This document shows positions 40,412 to 49,669 of a stretch of DNA of 64,000 nucleotides, in pieces; positions within the stretch are counted from its first letter, which is position 1, and every line of letters begins with the position of its first letter. Below the pieces are notes generated by a model. It saw only the letters and a program-made list of their open reading frames with translations, searched no databases and was not told the origin of the DNA. This DNA comes from an uncultured Prevotellaceae bacterium (GTDB lineage: Bacteria; Bacteroidota; Bacteroidia; Bacteroidales; Bacteroidaceae). The stretch is taken from NCBI GenBank assembly GCA_947166305.1, contig CAMVDV010000008.1, positions 20,462 through 84,461 of the forward strand, read 5' to 3'. Position numbers and translations under genes: made by a program.

Positions 40412-41167
40412 TCAGATGAGGTCGAATGCCTTCTTGGGAATCCAGCCTTGCTTGCCGTCGGCAATGGAAACCTCGCACCATTCCTTGAGGCTCGCGTCGA
40501 GGATTTCCACCTTACTTCCCTCGTGAAGGACGAAAAGATCGTTGCCGTTGTCGGCCGGAGTGCTCTTGACTGTGACGGCAGGGGCAGTGACGATTCCGCT
40601 CGAATGGGTCTGCTTGAAGGCACGTTGCTGCCAGCCGCATACGTTGGCGAGGCAGGTGACGACCAACATAAAAATTGCCGATGAAAAGGCAACTTTTCGT
40701 TTGATAATGCTTCCAGCGCCCCAGAATATGAGCAGGCTGACGAGCATCAGGGCAAAGGAGAGCAGGCCTACCCAGGTCCAGGTGCGCAGAGAGAGCCAAT
40801 TCGTCAGGTTGCGGAAGTAGGTGAAGAGAATGAATTCATGCTGCGGGATGATCTTGTCGATGGTCTTCGTGCGCGCCAATTCGAGGTTATGGACAATGTC
40901 CTTGTTGCTCGGGTCGAGCTTGAGGGCACGTTCAAACCAAAGAATGCTGTGTGCGATGTCGTCGGTGCGATAGTAGGCGCAGCCGAGGTTGTAGCACACA
41001 TCGGCAGTAGGAGTCTGCTGGGCAAGCTGGTCGTAGAGCTTGACGGCCTTCTCGAAGTCGCCACGAACGTAGGCGGAGTCGGCCAAAGTCTTCGTTTCGG
41101 CCGGGCTGGAAGCCTGTGCCGAGAGGGTGAAGAGAGCAAGGAGAATTACAAAAATATGCCGTTTCAT
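40412..41167 (-). CDS. batE: BatE-like TPR + SH3 domain protein
   Basis: TPRs ([48 protein letters not shown]), TM helices, C-terminal SH3-like ([39 protein letters not shown]); bat operon position. Confidence 0.85.
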   Translation of the reverse strand: MKRHIFVILLALFTLSAQASSPAETKTLADSAYVRGDFEKAVKLYDQLAQQTPTADVCYNLGCAYYRTDDIAHSILWFERALKLDPSNKDIVHNLELARTKTIDKIIPQHEFILFTYFRNLTNWLSLRTWTWVGLLSFALMLVSLLIFWGAGSIIKRKVAFSSAIFMLVVTCLANVCGWQQRAFKQTHSSGIVTAPAVTVKSTPADNGNDLFVLHEGSKVEILDASLKEWCEVSIADGKQGWIPKKAFDLI

Positions 41168-41276
41168 CGGGAAATTTACTATTTGACGATTTACTATTTA
41201 CTATTTATTTACGATTTGGATATTTGGTTATTTTAGGAGTTTTGCCTAACAATTACTATAAACTAAGAACGGCGGT

Positions 41277-43115
41277 CTATTTCATTGAGGCGTTCATCTG
41301 AGTGATAACCTCGGAGGCTTGTTGATAGATCTTCTCTTTGGCGAGGTTGGCATCGCTTGTGGGAGCGTATCGCGCGAACTCGCAATCGCTGAGGACGGCA
41401 ATGAAGGAATCGACGACACCCTGCTCCACGCCACGCTCCGTGAGCTTCGCTATGACGTTGTCCTTCGTGAGTTCATTGGTGGGGAGGGACAGCTTGTCGC
41501 CTGCATAGCCGAGCAGTGCGCGCATCACCTCATTGTAGAAAGCGGCATCGTCGCTGGCGTGGAGGAGCTTCGACGCCTTCTTGAGTCGGCGTGAGGCCAC
41601 TTTGCCGGCCTTCTTACCCTTGACGGTCCAGGAGTTCGGGTTGAGCTTCTGCTGGCGGAGGAGCCAGAGGAAAGCGGCGACGAAGGCAAGGAAGAGGAGC
41701 AGGTAAGTGAGCCAATATGAGGAAGTTCCAAAGAAGTCGTCGGTCTCCTCGCTCTTCAGTTCGTTCAGTTTGATGAACCGTATGTCGTTGCTGAGCACGT
41801 TGAGGTCCTCCTGTTCGCGTGCGTAGGCCACTGGCTGTCCCTTGGCCTTGGCCACAGCGAGGTGGAATGAGTCGGTGCGGGCCGTGACGTATTGCTCCTT
41901 ATCGGGGTCGAAATAGCAGAATTCTACCGGTGGAATGGAGAATTTTCCTCCGTGCCGGGGCACGACGACGTAGTCGTAGGTGATGCTACCCTTTGCTCCT
42001 GTGGCCGTGTTCTGCGTTTTGTTGTTCTCCTTTGGGTCATAGACTTCGAAGTCCTGCGGGAAGGAAATCTTGGGTGCCTTCATGAGTTTCATGTTGCCTT
42101 GGCCAGTGACGACGAGTCGAAGCGTGGCGGCATCGTTGGCATTCACCTGTTCGGGGGTGAGGGAAGCGGACACGGAGAACTTTCCCACGGCACCCGAGAA
42201 GCCGTCGGGCTTAGGGCTTGGGAGAGGCATGACGTCAATCTCGACGGCCGGCGCCGTGATTTGTTTCCTGACCATCTGCGAGAGGCTCCCGCCGCCGAAG
42301 AAGATGTCGAAGGGGTCCATCGAGTGGTTCTGCACCTCCACCTGTGTGTCGAAGGTGATGCCGGGAATCTTGATTTTGCCCGTCTTCTGCGGAAAGATGA
42401 CGTATTGTTTCCAGACGGCTGTGCCGTAGTTGCGTCCGTTGACGCGCTCATACTTGAGCGAGAGCTGTGCCTCGCGGTCGAGTTCCTGGACATGACAGCC
42501 GTCGATCTGAGGCATCTCGCCGGAGATTTGCTGGATGTTGACCAGTGTGTAGAGCTTGTAGGTGAGCATGACGGCCTCCTGCTCGTAGATGCGTTTGCGG
42601 TTGGCCGTCACGGTCATATACAGCTCACTGCCAGAGATTTGACTGCCCGACGGCTGGCTTTGCTGCTGACGCTGCTGACGGGAGCCGCCTCCCTGCTGTT
42701 GTCCTTGCTGCTGACCGCCCTGCTGCTGGCTGGCGGGCAGCACTTCGATGCTGGCCGAAGCGCTCTTGACGGTCTTCCCTCCGACCTTGACGGTGGCGGC
42801 GGGCACCTTGAGGTTTCCCTCGGAGGTGGGCACCACGACGTAGGTGAACGTCGTGGAACTGCTCTGAGACGTGCGGCCGTTGGTCATGGAGAAACTGCTG
42901 GAGCGGCTGGTGCTCGGTCCGTAGAGGACGTTGAAGCCCGTGAATTCTCCCACCTGGAAATCGTCGATGTCCTGGGTGTTGGCCACATAACTGATGCGAA
43001 TCTGCTGCCCCACCTCGGCCTGCGAAGGAGCCTGGAGCTTGAGCGTAACTTGCGCAAAGACAGGGCTCAACGCAAGGAATAACAGAGTGATTAACGTGTA
43101 AAGTCGTCTCATCAT
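41277..43115 (-). CDS. batD: BatD family (oxygen-tolerance) protein
   Basis: LKLQAPSQAEVGQQIRISYVANTQDIDDFQ..., TYVVVPTSEGNLKVPAATVKVGGKTVKS...; start at MMRRLYTL (43115), the track extension runs through repeat DNA. Confidence 0.9.
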   Translation of the reverse strand: MMRRLYTLITLLFLALSPVFAQVTLKLQAPSQAEVGQQIRISYVANTQDIDDFQVGEFTGFNVLYGPSTSRSSSFSMTNGRTSQSSSTTFTYVVVPTSEGNLKVPAATVKVGGKTVKSASASIEVLPASQQQGGQQQGQQQGGGSRQQRQQQSQPSGSQISGSELYMTVTANRKRIYEQEAVMLTYKLYTLVNIQQISGEMPQIDGCHVQELDREAQLSLKYERVNGRNYGTAVWKQYVIFPQKTGKIKIPGITFDTQVEVQNHSMDPFDIFFGGGSLSQMVRKQITAPAVEIDVMPLPSPKPDGFSGAVGKFSVSASLTPEQVNANDAATLRLVVTGQGNMKLMKAPKISFPQDFEVYDPKENNKTQNTATGAKGSITYDYVVVPRHGGKFSIPPVEFCYFDPDKEQYVTARTDSFHLAVAKAKGQPVAYAREQEDLNVLSNDIRFIKLNELKSEETDDFFGTSSYWLTYLLLFLAFVAAFLWLLRQQKLNPNSWTVKGKKAGKVASRRLKKASKLLHASDDAAFYNEVMRALLGYAGDKLSLPTNELTKDNVIAKLTERGVEQGVVDSFIAVLSDCEFARYAPTSDANLAKEKIYQQASEVITQMNASMK

Positions 43116-43147
43116 ATCGTGTCTCTTTCTACTTGTCGTGCTATGTT

Positions 43148-43297
43148 CTGAATCGTCGCGTGCGGCGTTGAAGATCGTCGCGTGCGGCGTTGGCAATCGT
43201 CGCGTGCGGCGATGGGCATCGTCGCGTGCGGCGTTGGCGGCTCCCCGCCTTCATTATTTCATTTCTTCATTTTTTCATTTTCCATCGTCGCGTGCTA
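43148..43297. repeat. 22-bp-period repeat array D with hairpin/T-rich interruption
   Basis: GCGTGCGGC at 43158, 43180, 43202, 43224 (spacing 22) and GCGTGC at 43290 (+66); array meets the TAG stop of the batBC fusion. Confidence 0.9.
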
Positions 43298-44998
43298 CCA
43301 CTGTTTCTGCAGTTGTCGATGCTGACGTTGCTGCTGAGCTTTCTGGATTTTCTCCTGCGTGGCTTTCTCGTCCTGCATGGCAGCATTGAGCATCTGTTCG
43401 GCGTTCTCGCGGCTCATCTGCTCCGGCTGCGGCTGCTGTTGCTGCTGGTCTTTCTTATCTTGTTCTTGTTTCTGCTGTTGCTGTTGTTTCTCCAGCTTCT
43501 CGTCCTTCCCCTTGTCGTCCTTCTGCTGGTCCTGTTGGTCCTGCTGGTTCTGGTTCTTCTTGAGCTGGAAAAGGCTGAGTGCGTAGTTGTAGCGCGTCTC
43601 GTTGTTGGTAGGGTCGTTGCGGAGGGAGTTCCGATAGCAAGCCACGGCCTTGTCGAACTGCTTGGCACTCTGCAGCAGGACGCCCATGTTGTGGTAGATC
43701 TGTGCCAGTCGCGTCTTGTCCTTCTCCAGCCTTGCCGCCGTCTCGTACTCCTTCATGGCGTCCTCGGCCTTGTTCTGGTAGAGAAGGGCGTTGCCCAGGT
43801 TGAAGTGGGAGATGGGGTTCGTGTTGTCCTTCTCGATGGCTTTCTGGTACTCCACCTGCGCCTTGTCGTAAACGCTGTCGCGCATCAGTCGGTTGCCTCG
43901 GCGGATGTAGTCCCTGTCGGTCTGCGCCACGGCCGCGATGCTGAAGAAGAGCAGCAGCATCGTGCCGACGGAGCGTCCGCGGCGAAAGAGATTGCCCAGC
44001 CAGGTCGTCTTGCTCTCCCGCTCGAGAAGCAGGACATCGAGCAGAAGGAGGAGCAATCCAATGAGAATGAAGCCCTGGAACTGCTCGTCGTACTCGCTGT
44101 ATACCTGGCTCTCCATCTTCGTCTTCGAGAGACGGTCGAGCTGTTCGGATAGCTTCTTCTGTGCCGAACTGCTGTTGTCAACATAGATGTAGCTGCCATT
44201 GCCTGCCGTGGCAATCTCACGGCACATCTCTTCGCTCAGCTTCGAAATGACCGTGTTGCCCTCATCGTCGATGATGTATTGCCCAGTGCCAGGGATGGGA
44301 ATGGGTGCACCGCCAGGGTTTCCGATGCCCAGAACGTAGACACGCACGCCTTTGGCAGCGGCCTCCTTGGCAGCCTCCACGCCCCGTGCCTCGTTGTCCT
44401 CGCCGTCGGTTATCACAAAGATGGCGCGCGAGACGTCTTCCTGCTGGGTGAAGCTACGCATCGAAAGGTTGATGGCCTCCGCCACGTCCGTGCCTTGCAC
44501 GCTCACCATCGAGGGAGATATCGTCTCCAGAAACATCTTGGCGCTCACATAGTCGCTCGTGATGGGCAACTGCACGAAGGCTTGTCCGGCAAACACTATC
44601 AGTCCGACCTTGTCGTCCTTCATGCCGTCCACCATATTGCTCACCATCATCTTCGCCTTCTCCAGTCGGTTGGGCTTCACATCCTCTGCCAGCATGGAGT
44701 TGCTGACGTCGAGTGCGATGATGGCCTCAATGCCCATACGCTCGCGAGTGTCAAGGCGTGTGCCGAACTGCGGACGGGCCAAAGCCACGATGAAAGAAGC
44801 CAATGCACCGACGGCGAGCCAGAATTTCACCTCCGGCCTCCAGCGTGACACGCCAAGGAAGAGCTGTTTGGTCAGCTCAGGGTCGCCGAAGCGCTTCACC
44901 TGCTGCTTCTTCCTATATATAATATAATAATGTATAGCCGTCAGCGCCAAGAGCACCAACAACAAGTAAAGGTATTGTGGACTTGCAAAGCGAAACAT
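43295..44998 (-). CDS. BatB-BatC fusion (VWA domain + TPR, Q/K-rich tail)
   Basis: VWA MIDAS EAIIALDVSNSMLAEDVKPNRLEKAK, FVITDGEDNEARG; after a TM/second hydrophobic segment TPRs AKQFDKAVACYRNSLRNDPTNNETRYNYALS and QQQQQKQEQDKKDQQQQQPQPEQ. Confidence 0.85.
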   Translation of the reverse strand: MFRFASPQYLYLLLVLLALTAIHYYIIYRKKQQVKRFGDPELTKQLFLGVSRWRPEVKFWLAVGALASFIVALARPQFGTRLDTRERMGIEAIIALDVSNSMLAEDVKPNRLEKAKMMVSNMVDGMKDDKVGLIVFAGQAFVQLPITSDYVSAKMFLETISPSMVSVQGTDVAEAINLSMRSFTQQEDVSRAIFVITDGEDNEARGVEAAKEAAAKGVRVYVLGIGNPGGAPIPIPGTGQYIIDDEGNTVISKLSEEMCREIATAGNGSYIYVDNSSSAQKKLSEQLDRLSKTKMESQVYSEYDEQFQGFILIGLLLLLLDVLLLERESKTTWLGNLFRRGRSVGTMLLLFFSIAAVAQTDRDYIRRGNRLMRDSVYDKAQVEYQKAIEKDNTNPISHFNLGNALLYQNKAEDAMKEYETAARLEKDKTRLAQIYHNMGVLLQSAKQFDKAVACYRNSLRNDPTNNETRYNYALSLFQLKKNQNQQDQQDQQKDDKGKDEKLEKQQQQQKQEQDKKDQQQQQPQPEQMSRENAEQMLNAAMQDEKATQEKIQKAQQQRQHRQLQKQW

Positions 44999-45067
44999 CG
45001 AGACAATTTACTATTTGACGATTTACTATTTACTGTTTATTTGCGTCTTAGTTATTTTAGTATTTTA

Positions 45068-45145
45068 TTCCCCCGCAGGGAAGTTAGGAGGTCCCTCACT
45101 CTTTAAGCCTCCCCTTTAAGGGGAGGTTTGGAGGGGTCCGGAGGG
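45068..45145. repeat. C/T-rich REP-like palindrome pair 3' of batA
   Basis: ATTCCCCCGCAGGGAAGTTAGGAGGTCCC ... AAGCCTCCCCTTTAAGGGGAGGTTTGGAGGGGTCC. Confidence 0.65.
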
Positions 45146-45160
45146 AGCGGGGAGGGGCTT

Positions 45161-46159
45161 CTACGGGATTCTCTTCAATATGGTATTCCTCAACAGCACT
45201 TCCAGCAGCAGACAGAGGACACTCAGAAGCATGAACATTCCGAATGCCTCGTAGCGTTTGGAGTACTGGCGCACGTTCATCTTGGTCTTTTCCAGCTTGT
45301 CGATCTCCTGATAGACCTCTCGAAGTTTCTGGTTGTTCGTGGCGCGATAGAACTCGCCGTCTGTCTTGCGTGCAATCGCAGCCAAGGTCTTTGTGTCAAT
45401 CTCCACAGGGATGTTTTGGTATTGTATGGTTCCGCCCACTGGAAAGGGATATCTTGCCATGCCATTCGTGCCGACGCCGATGGTATAGACGCGTATGCCG
45501 AAGCTCTTCGCGATGTCCGCCGCCGTGTTGGGACTAATTTGTCCACAGTTATTGGTGCCGTCGGTGAGCAGGATGATGACCTTGCTCTTCGCCTTACTGT
45601 CCTTGAGGCGCGACAAGGCATTGGCAAGGCCCATGCCGATAGCCGTACCGTCGTCGATGAGACCACGCTGTGCCATATCGACCTTCATCCCGTTCAACAA
45701 GTTCAGGAGGACAGCATGGTCCACGGTCATTGGGCACTGCGTGTAGGCTTCTCCGGCAAAGAGTGTCAGGCCGATATTATCGTCGGGACGGCCACTGATG
45801 AACTCGAGGGCAACATTCTTCGCCGCTTCTATACGGTTGGGACGAAGGTCCTCGGCCAGCATACTCGTGCTGACATCCATGCACAACATAATGTCGATGC
45901 CCTCGGTATGCCTGCTGCTCCAGCTGTTAGAGGTCTGCGGTCTGGCCAAAGCAACCACGGCAAGTGCATAGCAAGCCAGTCGCAAAAGGAACGGCAAGTG
46001 CAGGAGTCTTTGCCTCAGACTCTTTGGAGCCTGGAACATAGCCTCTGTGCTGCTCACACGAATGGCAGGCGTCGATGCTTTATGCCGCAACACATACCAT
46101 ATAATATAAGGTATCGTGAGCAGCAAAAGAAGCAGGTATAATGGATTTTCAAATGTCAT
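45161..46159 (-). CDS. batA: BatA-like VWA domain protein
   Basis: DIMLCMDVSTSMLAEDLRPNRIEAAKNVALEFI, VIILLTDGTNNCGQISP; N- and C-terminal TM segments. Confidence 0.9.
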   Translation of the reverse strand: MTFENPLYLLLLLLTIPYIIWYVLRHKASTPAIRVSSTEAMFQAPKSLRQRLLHLPFLLRLACYALAVVALARPQTSNSWSSRHTEGIDIMLCMDVSTSMLAEDLRPNRIEAAKNVALEFISGRPDDNIGLTLFAGEAYTQCPMTVDHAVLLNLLNGMKVDMAQRGLIDDGTAIGMGLANALSRLKDSKAKSKVIILLTDGTNNCGQISPNTAADIAKSFGIRVYTIGVGTNGMARYPFPVGGTIQYQNIPVEIDTKTLAAIARKTDGEFYRATNNQKLREVYQEIDKLEKTKMNVRQYSKRYEAFGMFMLLSVLCLLLEVLLRNTILKRIP

Positions 46160-46257
46160 AGTTCTATCTTTTAGGTTTCAGGTCTCTGGTCGCTTCGCTT
46201 TCAGGTGTCAGGTTCTCGCACCTTAAAACCTCACAACCTCATGACCTTGCACCTCTT

Positions 46258-47337
46258 TTACATTAACAGGTCGGCCGTTCGCCACACTACCCAAGCCAGC
46301 AAAGCCACGGAGAGAACGCCCAGGACTATCATGGCGACGCGCATTATCTTGACTTGCGTGAGCCGTTTCTGGTCAGTCTCCTTGATGACTTCGGGTTCAG
46401 GTTTAGCATTCGGGTCGGGTTCTATCTTCGTTTGGTTAACATACTCCACGGCTGCGACAAGATTGGCATCGTTTTCATTGATAAGGGTACTCCACTTAGC
46501 AAACTTTACGAGGTCGGCTGTGCGGAAAATCTCGCGGAGTTCGTCGAGAGCCTCTTCATTGTTTTCTGAAACGAGGCGGTCGATGATTTCGCTCGACGTC
46601 ATCTCCAACGCATTAAAGCCATAGCGATCGCGGATATAGTTGCGGAGTGTGTCGGTCAACAGCGTGTAGTATTCCTTGCTATCCTCTTCGGCCCACTTCC
46701 GTTCGCTCTTGATTCGTTCTATCTCGGTCATGGCTATTTGGTGGGGAGGCAGTTTCTTCTTTCTCCTGACGAAGCGGACGATGGGTTTACCGTGCTTGAC
46801 GTGATACCAAAGATAGATGATGCATGCTATCATCAGCAGCAGAAGTATGCCGCCAAGCAGCACCATTCGCCATTCAGCCCAAAGGAAGGGCAGCTCCATG
46901 ATGTCGTTCGGAGGGAAGAACTGGTCGAGGTGAAGCGTATCAACGTCCACCGTATAGACTTTCAAGGCGAGGGCTTTTGACTCGAATCTGCTGGTATCGA
47001 CCATCACTTGCATGGGCGGCAAGCGGTACAACGCGCTGTCCCAGGCGGTGATGGTGTAGGCTTGGCTGACCGTGAGGCGCTTGCCTTCGTCGAGAACGGC
47101 GGTGTCTGGCTTGCCCAAATCCACGACTTCGATGTTCGGAATGAGTTCCTGTCCCTTCTTGATGTCGGGGAGTTGGAGCTTTTGCTTAGCGTCGAAGGTG
47201 ACACTGAGCTGCAGGTTCATCTGCTGTCCGATGAACATTTGGGCCGAATCGAGCCTTGCCTCGACCTGCACCTGTGCTTTCGAGCAGACGACCAAAAGGC
47301 AACATACTATAATAAAAAACTTTCTTTTCACGCTCAT
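46258..47337 (-). CDS. Conserved bat-operon membrane protein (secreted beta domain + TM)
   Basis: Signal peptide, VEARLDSAQMFIGQQMNLQLSV, single TM, cytosolic region; between batA and the DUF58 gene. Confidence 0.7.
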   Translation of the reverse strand: MSVKRKFFIIVCCLLVVCSKAQVQVEARLDSAQMFIGQQMNLQLSVTFDAKQKLQLPDIKKGQELIPNIEVVDLGKPDTAVLDEGKRLTVSQAYTITAWDSALYRLPPMQVMVDTSRFESKALALKVYTVDVDTLHLDQFFPPNDIMELPFLWAEWRMVLLGGILLLLMIACIIYLWYHVKHGKPIVRFVRRKKKLPPHQIAMTEIERIKSERKWAEEDSKEYYTLLTDTLRNYIRDRYGFNALEMTSSEIIDRLVSENNEEALDELREIFRTADLVKFAKWSTLINENDANLVAAVEYVNQTKIEPDPNAKPEPEVIKETDQKRLTQVKIMRVAMIVLGVLSVALLAWVVWRTADLLM

Positions 47338-47339
47338 CT

Positions 47340-48257
47340 CTATTTTCTGTTTGCAAAAAGTCCTCGCAGCACAGTCACATAGTCTTGGTCTGTGCGGACG
47401 CTGACGGCATCGACTTGGCTCCGGCTGAAGGTGTCCTTGAGCCGCATCGTCTGTTGCTTCCACCACTGAGCCTGTGCGTTGCGGACGGCTCGGCTGCTTG
47501 TGTCAATGACTTGCTCCCGTCCTGTCTCGGCATCATGCACCTTGAGGAGGCCCACATCGGGCAGTTCTGCCACGCGTTTATCATAGACCTGGATGGCCAC
47601 GACGTCGTGCTTGTGGGAAGCAATGGACAAGGGTTGCAGGAAGGGATGCTGGTCGATGAAGTCGCTCAGCACGAAGGCTATGCACCGACGTTTGATGGCT
47701 CTGGTCAAGTATTCCAGGGCGTAGGCGATGTTTGTCTGCTGGCTCTCGGGCTTATAGTCGAGGAGTTCGCGGATGATATACAGGATGTGCTTGCGGCCTT
47801 TCTTGGGCGGTATGAACTTCTCTATCTTGTCTGAGAAGAAGATGACGCCGATCTTGTCGTTGTTCTGAATGGCAGAGAAGGCAAGCGTGGCAGCGATTTC
47901 CGTCACCATGTCGCGTTTGAATTGCTTGACGGAGCCAAAATCGAGGCTTCCACTCACGTCGACCAAGAGCATGACCGTCAGTTCGCGTTCCTCCTCGAAG
48001 ACTTTGACGTAGGGCTTTCCGAAGCGCGCCGTGACGTTCCACTCGATGTCGCGGATGTCGTCGCCGTACTGATATTCGCGCACTTCGGAGAAGGTCATGC
48101 CCCTACCCTTGAAGGCTGAGTGGTACTCGCCTGCAAAGATGTTGCTGCTCAGACCGCGCGTCTTGATCTCAATCTTGCGAACCTTCTTTAGAATCTCAGC
48201 AGACCCACCCCTACCCTCCCTTAAAGGGAGGGAGCTATTTGACTGGTCTCTATTCAT
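47340..48257 (-). CDS. DUF58 domain protein (VWA-like, MoxR partner)
   Basis: KIEIKTRGLSSNIFAGEYHSAFKGRGMTFSEVREYQYGDDIRDIEWNVTARFGKPYVKVFEEERELTVMLLVDVSGSLDFG; N-terminal MNRDQSNSSLPLREGRGGS is repeat-encoded. Confidence 0.92.
   Translation of the reverse strand: MNRDQSNSSLPLREGRGGSAEILKKVRKIEIKTRGLSSNIFAGEYHSAFKGRGMTFSEVREYQYGDDIRDIEWNVTARFGKPYVKVFEEERELTVMLLVDVSGSLDFGSVKQFKRDMVTEIAATLAFSAIQNNDKIGVIFFSDKIEKFIPPKKGRKHILYIIRELLDYKPESQQTNIAYALEYLTRAIKRRCIAFVLSDFIDQHPFLQPLSIASHKHDVVAIQVYDKRVAELPDVGLLKVHDAETGREQVIDTSSRAVRNAQAQWWKQQTMRLKDTFSRSQVDAVSVRTDQDYVTVLRGLFANRK
48201..48234. repeat. Left inverted REP-like arm of the DUF559 cassette
   Basis: AGACCCACCCCTACCCTCCCTTAAAGGGAGGGAG; inside the 5' coding part of the DUF58 gene. 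Confidence 0.8.
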
Positions 48258-48631
48258 GATTCAAGGGCCTTCTTTATTTTCTTTATTGTCATATCAGTAT
48301 CGCATAATACCTCTTCATTTGAAAAGCGAATCACTTTATATCCCATCCTTTCAAGCATTTCCGTACGCAGCTCGTCGTTTGCCTTTTGCCGAGGTTCCGA
48401 ATGGTATGCACCGTCAACTTCTATAATCAGTCCTTCGTTTGGTGCAAGGAAATCCACGATGAAGTCGCCGATAATGTGTTGTCTTTGAAATTTCACACCT
48501 AGTGCGTCGTGTCGTATATGCTCCCACAACACCCGTTCCGCCACCGTTGCATTCTTTCTGTTCTCTCGGGCAAAAGCTCTAAGCAAAGGATAGATGTCTG
48601 GTGATGCTGTTTCGTATTTCATCTTTAACAT
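48254..48631 (-). CDS. DUF559 / VSR-like endonuclease domain protein
   Basis: LLRAFARENRKNATVAERVLWEHIRHDALGVKFQRQHIIGDFIVDFLAPNEGLIIEVDGAYHSEPRQKANDELRTEMLERMGYKVIRFSNEEVL; TGA overlaps the ATG of DUF58 (ATGA). First ATG at 48631 (track uses TTG). Confidence 0.9.
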   Translation of the reverse strand: MLKMKYETASPDIYPLLRAFARENRKNATVAERVLWEHIRHDALGVKFQRQHIIGDFIVDFLAPNEGLIIEVDGAYHSEPRQKANDELRTEMLERMGYKVIRFSNEEVLCDTDMTIKKIKKALES

Positions 48632-48639
48632 CAACTTTT

Positions 48640-48672
48640 CCCCCTCCCTTAAGGGAGGGACGGGGTGGGTCT
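48640..48672. repeat. Right inverted REP-like arm of the DUF559 cassette
   Basis: CCCCCTCCCTTAAGGGAGGGACGGGGTGGGTCT; reverse complement AGACCCACCCCGTCCCTCCCTTAAGGGAGGGGG matches the left arm; 1 nt from the moxR stop. Confidence 0.8.
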
Positions 48673-48673
48673 A

Positions 48674-49669
48674 TCAGGGCACTTCCACCTTATTGACGAT
48701 TTTGCTGATGATTTCTTCGCTGACGATGTTGTTGGCTTCGGCTTCGTAGGTGAGGCCAATGCGGTGGCGAAGCACGTCGTGGGCCACGCTGCGCACGTCC
48801 TCGGGGATGACGTATCCGCGCCTCTTGATGAAAGCATACGCCCTCGCAGCCAAGGCTAAATTGATACTTGCACGGGGAGAGCCGCCAAACTCTATGTAGT
48901 CCTTGATTTCCTTCAGACCATACTTCTCGGGATAGCGTGTGCAGAAGACGATGTCAGCGATGTATTGCTCGATCTTCTCGTCGAGATAGACCTGACGGAC
49001 AATGTCGCGGGCCTTCAAAATCTCGTCCGTTCCCATCACGGGCTTCACCTCGGGCTGCTCACCCTTTATCTGCTGGCGGATGATGAGCTTTTCCTCCTCG
49101 AGCTTGGGGTAGTCGATGACCACCTTCAGCATGAAGCGATCCACCTGAGCCTCGGGCAGTGGATAGGTACCTTCCTGTTCGATGGGGTTCTGAGTGGCAA
49201 GCACGAGGAACGGTTTGGGCAACCTATATGTATTCTTGCCGATGGTGACCTGCCGTTCCTGCATGGCCTCGAGCAAGGCACTCTGCACCTTGGCCGGCGC
49301 ACGGTTTATCTCGTCGGCCAACACGAAGTTGGCAAAGACGGGACCCTGCTCCACGAGGAACTTCTCATCCTTCTGGCTGTAGATCATCGTGCCGATGACA
49401 TCGGCCGGAAGCAAGTCGGGCGTGAACTGGATGCGACTGAACTTAGAGTCCACCAGCTGTGCCAATGTCTTGATAGCCATCGTCTTTGCCAGGCCAGGCA
49501 CGCCCTCCAGCAGGATATGTCCGTCGCTGAGCAGGCCGATGAGCAGGGACTCCACCAGATGTTTCTGTCCCACGATTACTTGATTCATGCCCGTCACCAG
49601 GTTGGTGACAAAGCCACTTTGTCTCTCAATGCGTTCGTTGAGTTCGCGAATGTCAATTGATTCTGCCAT
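48674..49669 (-). CDS. MoxR family AAA ATPase
   Basis: HILLEGVPGLAKTMAIKTLAQ, FVLADEINRAPAKVQSALLEAMQERQVTIG, ATQNPIEQEGTYPLPEAQVDRFMLKV. Confidence 0.95.
   Translation of the reverse strand: MAESIDIRELNERIERQSGFVTNLVTGMNQVIVGQKHLVESLLIGLLSDGHILLEGVPGLAKTMAIKTLAQLVDSKFSRIQFTPDLLPADVIGTMIYSQKDEKFLVEQGPVFANFVLADEINRAPAKVQSALLEAMQERQVTIGKNTYRLPKPFLVLATQNPIEQEGTYPLPEAQVDRFMLKVVIDYPKLEEEKLIIRQQIKGEQPEVKPVMGTDEILKARDIVRQVYLDEKIEQYIADIVFCTRYPEKYGLKEIKDYIEFGGSPRASINLALAARAYAFIKRRGYVIPEDVRSVAHDVLRHRIGLTYEAEANNIVSEEIISKIVNKVEVP

Noticed and set aside
43116-43196. N-terminal extension of batD ORF (MPTPHATIFNAARDDSEHSTTSRKRHD)
   Set aside because: Translates through 22-bp array D; the MMRRLYTLITLLFLALSPVFA signal peptide marks the real start.
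47340-49669. MoxR/DUF58/DUF559 as a new anti-phage island
   Set aside because: MoxR, DUF58, BatA-E are the standard bat operon; only the DUF559 cassette is unusual and it is better explained by repeat-associated insertion.
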